The translations under genes and the position numbers were made by a program. The notes beneath the pieces are model-generated. The model had not been told where the DNA came from, did no database searches, and saw only the letters and a program-made list of their open reading frames with translations. Positions 1-6,278 of a stretch of 9,723 nucleotides of DNA are shown here, one piece after another. The DNA is taken from the NCBI GenBank assembly GCA_050250135.1, contig JBFWPF010000040.1, positions 1 to 9,723 on the forward strand, given 5' to 3'. How positions within the stretch are numbered: position 1 is the first letter of the stretch; each line of letters begins with the position of its first letter. The stretch comes from JBFWPF01 sp050250135. Lineage in GTDB: Bacteria > Chlamydiota > Chlamydiia > Chlamydiales > JAFEGQ01.

Positions 1-186
1 ATGAAATTGCATATCTTGAACCATTTTAGGGCGTTAGCTTGGCCAAGTTCATACGCCGTTTAAACGCCTTATCTAGGACAACGCCAGCCCGGCTTTTCTT
101 GGAAGTAGATTTAGGCAACAAAGCCGGCTATGGACAAGATTTGAAGTTTTCAAGGATGATCCCAACCTCATAAAGGGGAGAGAACG
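1..186. other. Left-edge non-coding leader
   Basis: No convincing gene lies here. A 20-codon plus-strand frame opens with ATG at base 1 and stops at 63. Because it begins exactly at the edge it may be the tail of an upstream gene, a tiny ORF or chance. An interrupted inverted repeat pairs AGCCCGGCTTT (86-96) with AAAGCCGGCT (120-129), with one bulged C. It could fold into a loose stem-loop in the leader of the next gene. No good -35/-10 pair was found. Confidence 0.4.
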
Positions 187-1806
187 GTGGAGCTTGTCAC
201 ATTGAGCAGTGGGCCGGTGATTCCCCCTCTCCCCTCCCGCGAGCCCACCTTCCATGAGGGGGCTCTGAAAGCGGTGGGTGAACTTGGAGAAGCCCTTAAG
301 GGGGGATCCTATGAGAGAGCAAGGCAATACGCGCTAGCCCTCGTTGACATTGGGGAAACGATTCTCTCAACGGCTGATAACCGCAGGTGCTTGTCTGATA
401 AGCGGCTCGATTTCCGTCCGATAGCCAACGGGCTTATGGAGATCCTAAAGAGTGCCGACTACGAGTCGCAGGACGACCTAAAAGGGATTCTCTTTAGGGC
501 GACCCGCCTCTTCATGAGCATGACTTTTGTCAAATACAAGGAGGAGAACCGACTTATCGGCCCTCAGCAGCAAAAGGAGTGGAGGTCCACGCTCAAAGAG
601 CGCCTTGAAAGCCAGAGGCAGCGGGACACCGACCTCCACATCGAACTCCACTACCTGAATCTCCTTGTGGGGATGTTCGATTGTGGAAGAGAGTCGGTTC
701 GGGAGCTTTGGGGGAGCTATCTGGAGAATATGGGTTGGGCGGCGCAGGGCATTCCTGTGTACGTGATCGGTCCCTCGTTTTCGGTAGCTAGCTTGGCCTA
801 CGATAAGCTAGTCCCCCTTGAATGGATCAAGGTCCATTCCCTTCACTGGTACTGCACCCAGCTTAAGTACACGGAGGAGGAGATCGCCATCTTGAGTCAA
901 AAGGTGGCTCCCCATTTTACGCAGGACCCTACAGCGGCTCTTGCCTACGTCCACTTTCTGGAGCAGGTGGTTCTACAGCGGACCGACGCTAACGGAACGG
1001 CCGAGGTGATCAGCGGACTTCAGGCCCTTGAGCAGGGGTGCAACTGGTCGACCTGGACGGAGTGGCGGTCGACGACCAAGAGTTGGCAGTTTCGCTATGC
1101 CCTCTTGAAGGTCCTTGTCGAGCTGACCAAACATGGGGATCACTTTGTCAGGTATAAAGCAGAGCTCGCTTTAAGCGATTACCTTGAGCGAAATGGGAGT
1201 GAGGCGATGGCTCCCCTGTTCAATCGGGTGGAGAAGCTCAATCTCTCAAAAGGGGTCTCGCTTCGCCTGCCACATTGGGAACAGTTGCTGGTAGAGCGGT
1301 GCAAGCGCTTAATAGGCACGGGCGTAGCCGAATGGGTTTATGATCCTAAGTTCAAGAGCAGGCTTAAGTGGGAGACAGTTAATTGGTTTGTGTGTTGCCG
1401 GCCTCAGTTCCCCAATCTTTCCCATCTTGAGATTGTCGGCAGCCAATGTGAACCAGACAAGATCAGAAAGATCGTTGCCGCAATGGGTAAGCGCCTTACC
1501 CGGCTTAATGTCAGTCACAACGCGCTTGGCAAGAAGGGGCTACTGGCTCTACTCCCCCACCTCGTAGGAGGCCCTCTCACGGCCCTCAATTTGCAGGCTA
1601 ATGAGCTCGATGCCGCAGCCATCGAATCGGCAGCGGAGCTCCTAAATGGCCTTACGGCACTAAAAAGCCTGAATCTTAACGGCAACAAGATAACGTATGA
1701 AGAGACGCAAAAGGCATTAAATCCCCTGCTGAGTCGGCTCGCAAAGCTTAAGATTGGCTCAAAAGTCTATGGTCAGAACGATCTGCAGCCTCTCCTAATC
1801 AACTGA
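187..1806 (+). CDS. Leucine-rich-repeat (RNI-like) protein with helical N-terminal region
   Basis: This is a 539-residue protein. The GTG start at 187 is chosen because AAGGGGAG (173-180) sits 6 bases upstream, a good Shine-Dalgarno. The C-terminal part holds about four leucine-rich repeats starting near residues 411, 437, 464 and 493. The period is 26-29 and motifs such as LTRLNVSHNAL and LTALNLQANEL fit the ribonuclease-inhibitor (28-residue) subclass, which forms a curved protein-binding surface. Residues 1-400 look mainly alpha-helical and I do not recognise them. There is no signal peptide or membrane segment, so it is cytoplasmic or exported by a signal-less route. In host-associated bacteria such proteins are often effectors or adaptors, but nothing here proves that. 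It is convergent with the next gene, 28 bases away, with no terminator between them. Confidence 0.85.
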   Translation: MELVTLSSGPVIPPLPSREPTFHEGALKAVGELGEALKGGSYERARQYALALVDIGETILSTADNRRCLSDKRLDFRPIANGLMEILKSADYESQDDLKGILFRATRLFMSMTFVKYKEENRLIGPQQQKEWRSTLKERLESQRQRDTDLHIELHYLNLLVGMFDCGRESVRELWGSYLENMGWAAQGIPVYVIGPSFSVASLAYDKLVPLEWIKVHSLHWYCTQLKYTEEEIAILSQKVAPHFTQDPTAALAYVHFLEQVVLQRTDANGTAEVISGLQALEQGCNWSTWTEWRSTTKSWQFRYALLKVLVELTKHGDHFVRYKAELALSDYLERNGSEAMAPLFNRVEKLNLSKGVSLRLPHWEQLLVERCKRLIGTGVAEWVYDPKFKSRLKWETVNWFVCCRPQFPNLSHLEIVGSQCEPDKIRKIVAAMGKRLTRLNVSHNALGKKGLLALLPHLVGGPLTALNLQANELDAAAIESAAELLNGLTALKSLNLNGNKITYEETQKALNPLLSRLAKLKIGSKVYGQNDLQPLLIN

Positions 1807-1834
1807 CCTTACTCCGGCCCAGGTTCCGAAGTTG

Positions 1835-2821
1835 TTATTGATAGCCTTGACGTCGAAATTTCCCTGAGGAAGGAAGGTGCAGGTGAAATCTCCTGCCCAC
1901 TGTGGGTACCCTTGCGAGTGCTTTAAGGATGCCCTGCTGCGTGAGGTTGTCCGATCTGAGTAGGCTCACGGTCCAAAACCCATCATCAGTTGACTTGGCG
2001 GTGTAAAGCCCCTCCACAAGGCGCTCAAGTTGCCCGTCGCTAAGCTCGGGAAAGTCGAGATCGGGAAAGCGATCCCCAATCGAGCTGCAATAGCCCTCTA
2101 GCAAAGCGACCGACCCCTCCGACAGGGACTGATCTTTCTCCAACTCATCTCGAAGGGTAGCTGAAACGCGGTGCTCTAGGGTGTCCCAAAAGGGAAGGAG
2201 CTTTCCCCGCTGATAGTTGCCGTAAAACTGCATGCTTAGGGCACAGGAAAGGGCAGATAGGGGGCTCAAGGCTAGCCAGTTTTGCCAATACCGGTGCCCA
2301 AACGTCAGCCGAGAGAGGGCTGCACCACTAATGAAGAGAGCACAGGCTCCCAAAATCAGAGGGCGCGCGATCTCCATGGCAGTCTCCATACCCGCAAGAA
2401 AGGAGCGGTGTGGTTCGTACTCCGCAATCTGGTCCTGGACCCACTTTGCATCGACCGGTTCAATGCCCTTGGCTACCTGATAAAGCTCGGGAAAGGCAAG
2501 AAGAGCACGCGCAATCGTGGGCTCGTGAGAATCGAGCCTTTCAGTAATGAGAGCGATCTTGGAATGCTCTAGCTCGCCATACTCGTGCCCATACCGGTCC
2601 GTCTGCTCAAGGTAATAGAAGAGAGCCACGTGGAGCGCAGAGATCAAAGAGGCGCCCCCAAGGGAGGTGACCAAGGAAACCCGGCGCCACTGAAGGAAGG
2701 GGAGCCCCACTCCCATTGCCCCATAGAGGAGCATGCTTCCCAGCTTCCAATTCTGGGTAAAGTGCTCTTTATCAACTTTATTTTGAATTTCTGCCGGCAG
2801 CACCATCTGTTTATCTCGCAT
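1835..2821 (-). CDS. Membrane protein with two hydrophobic hairpins, function unknown
   Basis: This 328-residue protein is not recognised as a named family. Two paired hydrophobic regions are visible, at about residues 27-45 plus 50-71 and 153-170 plus 180-200. They are separated by a charged, helical stretch (about 72-150) and followed by a hydrophilic tail of about 125 residues. There is no cleavable signal peptide. Paired hydrophobic hairpins without enzyme motifs resemble chlamydial inclusion-membrane (Inc) proteins, which is a topology argument only. The ATG at 2821 has no Shine-Dalgarno. An extended -10 (TGCTATAAT) ends 14 bases upstream, so the leader would be only about 6-8 bases. The ATG at 2806, preceded by a weak GAGA, is an alternative start. 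It lies 29 bases after the esterase stop and could also be read from that operon. Confidence 0.8.
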   Translation of the reverse strand: MRDKQMVLPAEIQNKVDKEHFTQNWKLGSMLLYGAMGVGLPFLQWRRVSLVTSLGGASLISALHVALFYYLEQTDRYGHEYGELEHSKIALITERLDSHEPTIARALLAFPELYQVAKGIEPVDAKWVQDQIAEYEPHRSFLAGMETAMEIARPLILGACALFISGAALSRLTFGHRYWQNWLALSPLSALSCALSMQFYGNYQRGKLLPFWDTLEHRVSATLRDELEKDQSLSEGSVALLEGYCSSIGDRFPDLDFPELSDGQLERLVEGLYTAKSTDDGFWTVSLLRSDNLTQQGILKALARVPTVGRRFHLHLPSSGKFRRQGYQ

Positions 2822-2835
2822 TTAATTTTTTAAGC

Positions 2836-2844
2836 ATTATAGCA
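2836..2844 (-). promoter_or_regulatory. Extended -10 promoter element
   Basis: Read on the minus strand this is TGCTATAAT, a consensus -10 with the TG extension. It lies in the 29-base AT-rich gap between the esterase stop and the ATG at 2821. No good -35 is present 16-18 bases upstream, which extended -10 promoters tolerate. It would let the 328-residue membrane protein be transcribed independently of the upstream operon. Confidence 0.5.
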
Positions 2845-2850
2845 GAGTTG

Positions 2851-3681
2851 CTAAAATTTGGCTAGGGCGAGCCGAAGGCTCTTAACCGCAATCTGAAGGG
2901 ATTCGAGGGCCTGAGGGGCCGCTCTAGCGGCATGGCCGGCGAGGTGGCCAACCCCCTGCTGGCAGTAAAGGGTGGTGGGAACGCCGGCCTCTCGGAGCCT
3001 GTCGGCATAGCGCTCCCCATCACTGCGCAAAGGGTCCTCTTCGGCAACGAGGATGAGGGCGGGCGGGAGACCCGTCAGGCGATCGGCATAGAGGGGGGAG
3101 ATGAGGGGATGGGTGAGATCTTGAGAATCGGTCACATATAGGGCGGCTTGCCACTGGAGAAACTCGTCTGGGGCAGTGAGATCAAGAGCGGGGTTGATCA
3201 GTACCTGAAGGTCGATTTGGGTTTGAGCCAGCAGGCTTTGAGCCAGCAGGCATAGCGCAGCCGCTAGGTTCCCTCCAGCGCTGTCCCCTACTACAGCAAT
3301 GCGTCCATTCGTTTTCAAACCTTGGCTCCAACGTAACGTCTGATAACATTCTTGGAGTGGGCCGGGGAACTTCCCTTCGGGTGCGTTTTGGTAGCCGACC
3401 GAGAGGACTAGCGCCTCCACCTCTCGGCAGAGGTAGCGGGCGAGATAGTCATGAGTGTCGAGATTGCCCCCTACCCATGCCCCTCCATGGATGAAGAGGA
3501 TGAGAGGCAAGTCCTCATCACTAGCGGGATAGTAAAGACGGACGGGGGTGTTGCCTACCAGGAGCTCCTCGACCAAGCCCACCTCGGGCATCGGAGCCTC
3601 GATCTCCATACACTTAGCGTTGATCTGCTCCCGAGTTTGATAGGGATCCCATATGAGGAGGGCCGCAAGGAAGAGGAGCAT
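2851..3681 (-). CDS. HSL-family alpha/beta hydrolase (esterase/lipase)
   Basis: A carboxylesterase of the hormone-sensitive-lipase-like group (alpha/beta hydrolase fold-3), probably hydrolysing short acyl or acetyl esters; the substrate is unknown. Counting from a GTG at 3684 (277 residues), the visible features are the oxyanion motif HGGAW at 66-70, a Y-x-x-APE-x-x-FP segment at 98-107, the nucleophile elbow GDSAGG with Ser135, catalytic Asp217 in EEDPLRSDG, and His247 in GVGHLAGH. The triad and family length are complete. The N-terminus (MMLLFLAALLIW) is hydrophobic and could be a membrane anchor or uncleaved signal. The ATG at 3681 is preferred because AAGG lies 7 bases upstream; GTG at 3684 adds one residue. 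The start overlaps the GNAT stop as TGATG, so translation is coupled. A 15-base in-frame tandem duplication lies in the helix after the nucleophile. Confidence 0.93.
   Translation of the reverse strand: MLLFLAALLIWDPYQTREQINAKCMEIEAPMPEVGLVEELLVGNTPVRLYYPASDEDLPLILFIHGGAWVGGNLDTHDYLARYLCREVEALVLSVGYQNAPEGKFPGPLQECYQTLRWSQGLKTNGRIAVVGDSAGGNLAAALCLLAQSLLAQTQIDLQVLINPALDLTAPDEFLQWQAALYVTDSQDLTHPLISPLYADRLTGLPPALILVAEEDPLRSDGERYADRLREAGVPTTLYCQQGVGHLAGHAARAAPQALESLQIAVKSLRLALAKF
3222..3251 (-). repeat. Perfect 15-bp tandem duplication inside the esterase gene
   Basis: TTTGAGCCAGCAGGC occurs twice back to back (3222-3236 and 3237-3251, plus-strand sense). On the coding strand it encodes LLAQS then LLAQT, residues 146-155 of the esterase. 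The reading frame is kept. The perfect identity suggests a recent slippage duplication. Confidence 0.9.
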
Positions 3682-4919
3682 CACACCGCCTTGTGGTAGA
3701 GGATAAGCTGGCAGACCTCCTCAAAGCCAAACCGCTTGCAAAGGGCGCCGGCCTGTTTGTCGGGCATGAGAATCGCAATGGCCCAGCGAGCCTTTATTGC
3801 AGCCGCTTGCTTTAGGGCCAGCTGGGCCATTGCTGTCGCGACTCCCCTGTTTTGAGCGCTAGGAAGCACTGCCCCGTTATGGAGGCCAACTACCTCACCG
3901 CTTCTGAGCAGACTGAGGGTTCCCACTGCCTTGCCCTCAAGATAGCCAATGTAGTGGACAAAGGAAGGGGCCCTCAAAACGGCCTCCAAGCCCTTTACAT
4001 CGGAGACGCCACATATCTCTGCTAGGAGTTTGGCCATGTGACCTACCTCGCCTGGCCCAATTTCCCGTGCGGAAACCCCGGGAGAAACCTTAGGCTGACC
4101 CGTCATCCCCTGCATGGAGAGGGCAACTCCTGAGAGGGTCCCCATATAGGTAAAGCCTGCCTCTAGCATGGGAGCCGGATCACATTCAGCATCGAACCAA
4201 CCGCAGTAGGAGATCCCCTTTTCCCGGAAATAGCGATCGTGTTGCTCGGAAAGGGGGGGGACCTGAAAGCCGGGGACAAAGGTACCGTTGAAGTGAGGGA
4301 GGTTGATCCCCTGCCCGTATCGGTAGACTCCGTCCGTTTCGGCAACCCCTCCGATGGCCTTAAGCGTTTCGACTACATTTTCAAAAACAGCCGATCGCCC
4401 ATCCATTTTCTGCCTCCTATGCATCATCAGGCGGGGAATCCCCTTCATCGTCCCCTCTTCTGGCGTAAACTCCCCTAGCGGCCTAAAGCCTGCCTTCTGG
4501 TAGGCGTGGATGGCCCTGGTATTGCGAATCTCTGGGTCGATCAAGACCTCTTCCACGTGGGGAAATTGGGAGCCGAGAAACTCGCAAATAAGGGGAGCGG
4601 CAAGCCCCTTACCGAGGAAGGCCTCCTCCCCTATCAGCAGGTCAAGGGTAATGGCGGGCCCCTCGGTGGTGCACCACCGGGCAAGCTCATCATCGGGAAG
4701 GGTAACCTTGCTCGTCATCAACAAGGCAAAGGGTTGCTTATCGCTATAGGCGAGCCAGAGATCGAAGCGGCTCCCCTCCCCCTCCACAAACTGGTCGATG
4801 CCCTTTAGAGTCGAGGCAAGCCCTTTGCCGTAGAACCACTCGGTTACATGGGGCTTTGCCAGCCAAGAGCGGACAAGGGGAGCGTTGGCCTTCGTTAGGG
4901 GGAAAAAGGTTAGCTCCAT
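3681..4919 (-). CDS. Tandem GNAT acetyltransferase (AAC(6')-like domain fused to second GNAT)
   Basis: A 412-residue protein with two acetyl-CoA-dependent N-acetyltransferase modules. Module 1 (about 1-170) resembles the AAC(6')/Acetyltransf_8 group. It has WLAKPHVTEW near 19-28, a CoA-binding LGKGLA at 102-107, and DPEIRNTRAI...YQKAGF near 128-145. Module 2 (about 172-412) has a weakly conserved N-terminal half and a GNAT fold at its end, with CoA-loop QNRGVATAM at 356-364 and a terminal RFGFEE. The ATG at 4919 is chosen because GGAGG (4924-4928) is 4 bases upstream and this start overlaps the Nudix stop by 10 bases. An in-frame extension to 5009 has no support. The linker carries a perfect internal ribosome-binding site before Met172, so module 2 may also be made alone. 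Substrates are unknown, and similarity to aminoglycoside enzymes does not establish resistance. Confidence 0.88.
   Translation of the reverse strand: MELTFFPLTKANAPLVRSWLAKPHVTEWFYGKGLASTLKGIDQFVEGEGSRFDLWLAYSDKQPFALLMTSKVTLPDDELARWCTTEGPAITLDLLIGEEAFLGKGLAAPLICEFLGSQFPHVEEVLIDPEIRNTRAIHAYQKAGFRPLGEFTPEEGTMKGIPRLMMHRRQKMDGRSAVFENVVETLKAIGGVAETDGVYRYGQGINLPHFNGTFVPGFQVPPLSEQHDRYFREKGISYCGWFDAECDPAPMLEAGFTYMGTLSGVALSMQGMTGQPKVSPGVSAREIGPGEVGHMAKLLAEICGVSDVKGLEAVLRAPSFVHYIGYLEGKAVGTLSLLRSGEVVGLHNGAVLPSAQNRGVATAMAQLALKQAAAIKARWAIAILMPDKQAGALCKRFGFEEVCQLILYHKAV
4404..4418 (-). promoter_or_regulatory. Internal Shine-Dalgarno and ATG inside the double-GNAT gene
   Basis: On the minus strand AGGAGG (4413-4418) is followed by the 6-base spacer CAGAAA and an in-frame ATG (4406-4404), exactly at the boundary between the two GNAT modules. 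The site is stronger than the Shine-Dalgarno at the gene's own start. It is probably a relic of two separate genes, or a working internal start giving a free 241-residue second module. Confidence 0.65.
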
Positions 4920-5317
4920 CCCGCCTCCGAGTAGGGGGTCCCTTGGCCGAGGGCCGGAATCAGATTGGGTGGCAAGGCATGCTCTTCGAAAAAGGCCCAC
5001 CCTGCGCATTTGTGGGGCTGGCCATTCGTGAGCTCTCCCCTCGACGCGCTCGCGGTAAAGATAAGGTTGAGGTACTCCTTCTGATCGCTGCGGTGGCAGA
5101 CATGGACAAGTTGGGGGCGCGCCACCTCAATTCCGACCTCCCCCCTCGTCTCTCGGAGGAGCGCCTCGAGTACCGACTCGCCCCTCTCCACATGGCCAGC
5201 AGGAAGGCCGTAGTAGCCATCTCGGTAGCCGGTGTTTTGCCGCAGCCCCAGAAGGAGCTGACCCCATTTCTTAAGGAGAAGATAGGCGGCAAGGTGGGTC
5301 TGGTGGCGAAGGGTCAT
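4910..5317 (-). CDS. Nudix hydrolase (MutT-like), one non-consensus residue in the box
   Basis: A 135-residue Nudix-fold enzyme that would hydrolyse a nucleoside diphosphate linked to another group, using Mg2+. From the ATG at 5317 the Nudix box spans 41-63 (GHVERGE...RETRGEVGI), preceded by RQNTGYRDGYYGLPA, typical of the family. The consensus REUXEEXGU is RETRGEVGI here, so the first glutamate of the EE pair is Gly59. Glu56 and Glu60 remain, so activity may be altered rather than lost. A GTG at 5335 would add six residues; neither start has a clear Shine-Dalgarno. The gene follows the 115-residue membrane protein by 36 bases and overlaps the GNAT start by 10 bases, marking an operon. The substrate cannot be read from the sequence. 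Confidence 0.9.
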   Translation of the reverse strand: MTLRHQTHLAAYLLLKKWGQLLLGLRQNTGYRDGYYGLPAGHVERGESVLEALLRETRGEVGIEVARPQLVHVCHRSDQKEYLNLIFTASASRGELTNGQPHKCAGWAFFEEHALPPNLIPALGQGTPYSEAGWS

Positions 5318-5353
5318 GGAAGGAGAGCTTACCACAGTAGCAGGGTCTAGTGG

Positions 5354-5701
5354 CTACCGAAAAAGGGCGACCGCTTTGCTGCCGATCGACTCGGCATGCT
5401 CCCAAAGGTAGCTCCCGGCTGGAGAGAAGTAAACAAGAGCAAAGGCTCCCGCCACGAAAGGCCCCCCAATAAACGCTAGCGCTAGCGTGCTAGAAACCCC
5501 CACAATAAGGCGAACGTTCCACTTTTCCGCCTGCCTAGCCCGCGCCAAAGGGCTGAGAGAGGGATCTGAAGGGCTCGATGAAACAAACAGGTTGCCGAAA
5601 GCAGCCTTCATGATCCTCAAGCGTTGCCCAACAACGGGTTCGCGGTAGGGATCGAGGTTGATCGCTTTGATTCCCTGTATATAAGGGGGGTCTGTTTCCA
5701 T
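5354..5701 (-). CDS. Small bilobed membrane protein, Inc-like topology
   Basis: A 115-residue protein of unknown family. Residues 1-60 are polar and Ser/Pro-rich around 41-51. Residues 63-78 and 81-95 form two short hydrophobic segments split by a Gly-Gly-Pro turn, followed by a 20-residue polar tail. This bilobed hydrophobic signature with a long polar N-terminus is the classic predictor for chlamydial inclusion-membrane proteins, but it also fits any small hairpin membrane protein. A consensus -10 (TATAAT) lies only 8 bases upstream of the ATG at 5701 and no Shine-Dalgarno is present, so the mRNA may be leaderless. A downstream ATG at 5611 has GAGG nearby at a short 3-base spacing and would shorten the protein to 85 residues while keeping both hydrophobic lobes. 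It heads the Nudix/GNAT/esterase operon. Confidence 0.72.
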   Translation of the reverse strand: METDPPYIQGIKAINLDPYREPVVGQRLRIMKAAFGNLFVSSSPSDPSLSPLARARQAEKWNVRLIVGVSSTLALAFIGGPFVAGAFALVYFSPAGSYLWEHAESIGSKAVALFR

Positions 5702-5709
5702 ATATACAC

Positions 5710-5715
5710 ATTATA
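5710..5715 (-). promoter_or_regulatory. Consensus -10 box close to start codon
   Basis: On the minus strand this is a perfect TATAAT, ending 8 bases before the ATG at 5701. The surrounding gap (5702-5764) is strongly AT-rich. A good -35 is not evident at 17 bases. ATACAATA (5713-5720) and TATTGTAT (5753-5760) form an 8-base inverted repeat around the region and could be operator half-sites. This is the probable promoter of the 115-residue protein and the operon after it. Confidence 0.55.
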
Positions 5716-5764
5716 CAATACAAATATTAAGTCGCTATTGCCTTATTGTTTTTATTGTATTTTA

Positions 5765-6151
5765 TTAGGAAAGAAAGGGATGAGACTGAAATACCCGCTC
5801 CCCGCCTGCGATAAGGGGGAGGGTGAGGGCGTTGGTGGGGGTTACCCAGCAATAGTCGGTATGCTCCTTGGGTGAGAGAATGACGGCTGGGCAGGCCGGG
5901 AGCGCAGCTCGGTACATATGAAAGCGGTAGCCGGTCATTTCAAGGGCACCCGCGTTTTTTATCTCGTTGGAAATTAGAAGGATACCCGTCTCTTCATAGG
6001 TCTCCCGAATGGCGGCCTCTAGGGGGGACTCCCCCAGCTCCACCTTGCCACCAGGGAGACACCAAGTGGACCCCTGAGACACATGGGGGGCCCTAAGCAG
6101 GAGGAGCACCCTCCCCTCCACCTCGCAAAAGCAACCCGCTACCTCAAGCAT
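5765..6151 (-). CDS. Nudix hydrolase (MutT-like), complete catalytic box
   Basis: A 128-residue Nudix enzyme. The box at residues 35-57 (GKVELGE...RETYEETGI) matches the GX5EX7REUXEEXGU consensus at every fixed position. It is preceded by WCLPG, the usual strand and loop before the box. The length and single-domain layout fit MutT-like pyrophosphohydrolases that act on nucleotide derivatives or damaged nucleotides, but the substrate cannot be assigned. The ATG at 6151 is used because an in-frame stop lies four codons upstream; the Shine-Dalgarno is weak (GGGG two bases away). It is divergent from the small membrane protein at 6279. It lies upstream of the 115-residue gene on the same strand with a 63-base AT-rich gap, so it may or may not be read together with the operon. 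Confidence 0.93.
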   Translation of the reverse strand: MLEVAGCFCEVEGRVLLLLRAPHVSQGSTWCLPGGKVELGESPLEAAIRETYEETGILLISNEIKNAGALEMTGYRFHMYRAALPACPAVILSPKEHTDYCWVTPTNALTLPLIAGGERVFQSHPFLS

Positions 6152-6181
6152 AGCCCCAGTTTACCAGGGCAAGGGTTTAAC

Positions 6182-6210
6182 GCATAACAAGTTAATTATT
6201 TGATTGACAA
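6182..6210 (-). promoter_or_regulatory. Putative promoter for the Nudix gene at 6151
   Basis: On the minus strand TTGTCA (6205-6210) is separated by exactly 17 bases from TTATGC (6182-6187). The -35 is close to consensus and the -10 is poor. It lies about 30 bases upstream of the ATG at 6151, in an AT-rich divergent region. Confidence 0.4.
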
Positions 6211-6232
6211 TAGCTGTTATTTGGTGGATTTT
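6204..6232 (+). promoter_or_regulatory. Putative promoter for the small membrane protein gene
   Basis: A perfect -35 TTGACA (6204-6209) is followed at 17 bases by GATTTT (6227-6232), a weak -10. It shares bases with the -35 on the opposite strand, so the two divergent promoters would compete or be co-regulated. TATAGAT at 6247-6253 is an alternative -10 without a matching -35. Confidence 0.4.
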
Positions 6233-6236
6233 GAGG

Positions 6237-6265
6237 TTAATAAGGGTATAGATCCCTATTGTTAA
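6237..6265. promoter_or_regulatory. Imperfect inverted repeat, possible operator or leader hairpin
   Basis: AATAAGGG (6239-6246) and CCCTATT (6254-6260) are complementary with one bulged A around the loop TATAGAT, with TTAA on both outer sides (6237-6240 and 6262-6265). It lies between the putative promoter and the ribosome-binding site of the 6279 gene. That position suits a repressor site or a weak leader hairpin. The function is inferred from position only. Confidence 0.3.
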
Positions 6266-6278
6266 TTGGGAGTTAGAA

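Noticed and set aside
1..63. 20-codon frame as a gene
   Set aside because: It sits exactly at the edge, has no visible upstream context and is too short to support on its own.
86..129. Interrupted inverted repeat upstream of the LRR gene as a riboswitch or terminator
   Set aside because: It has only about 10 paired bases with a bulge around a 23-base loop, no T-run and no known riboswitch core. It is noted only as possible structure.
4409..4919. Calling the first GNAT module an aminoglycoside-resistance gene
   Set aside because: It shares the fold and motif layout with AAC(6') enzymes, but the same layout occurs in other acetyltransferases. Nothing in the sequence shows substrate specificity.
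4920..5009. Extension of the double-GNAT protein into the Nudix gene
   Set aside because: The GNAT fold starts right after the ATG at 4919, which has GGAGG upstream. The extension is out-of-frame Nudix coding sequence.
4856..5350. 164-codon open frame on the plus strand opposite the Nudix gene
   Set aside because: The minus strand carries a clear Nudix box. The plus-strand frame has no recognisable motif and is a GC-rich antisense shadow.
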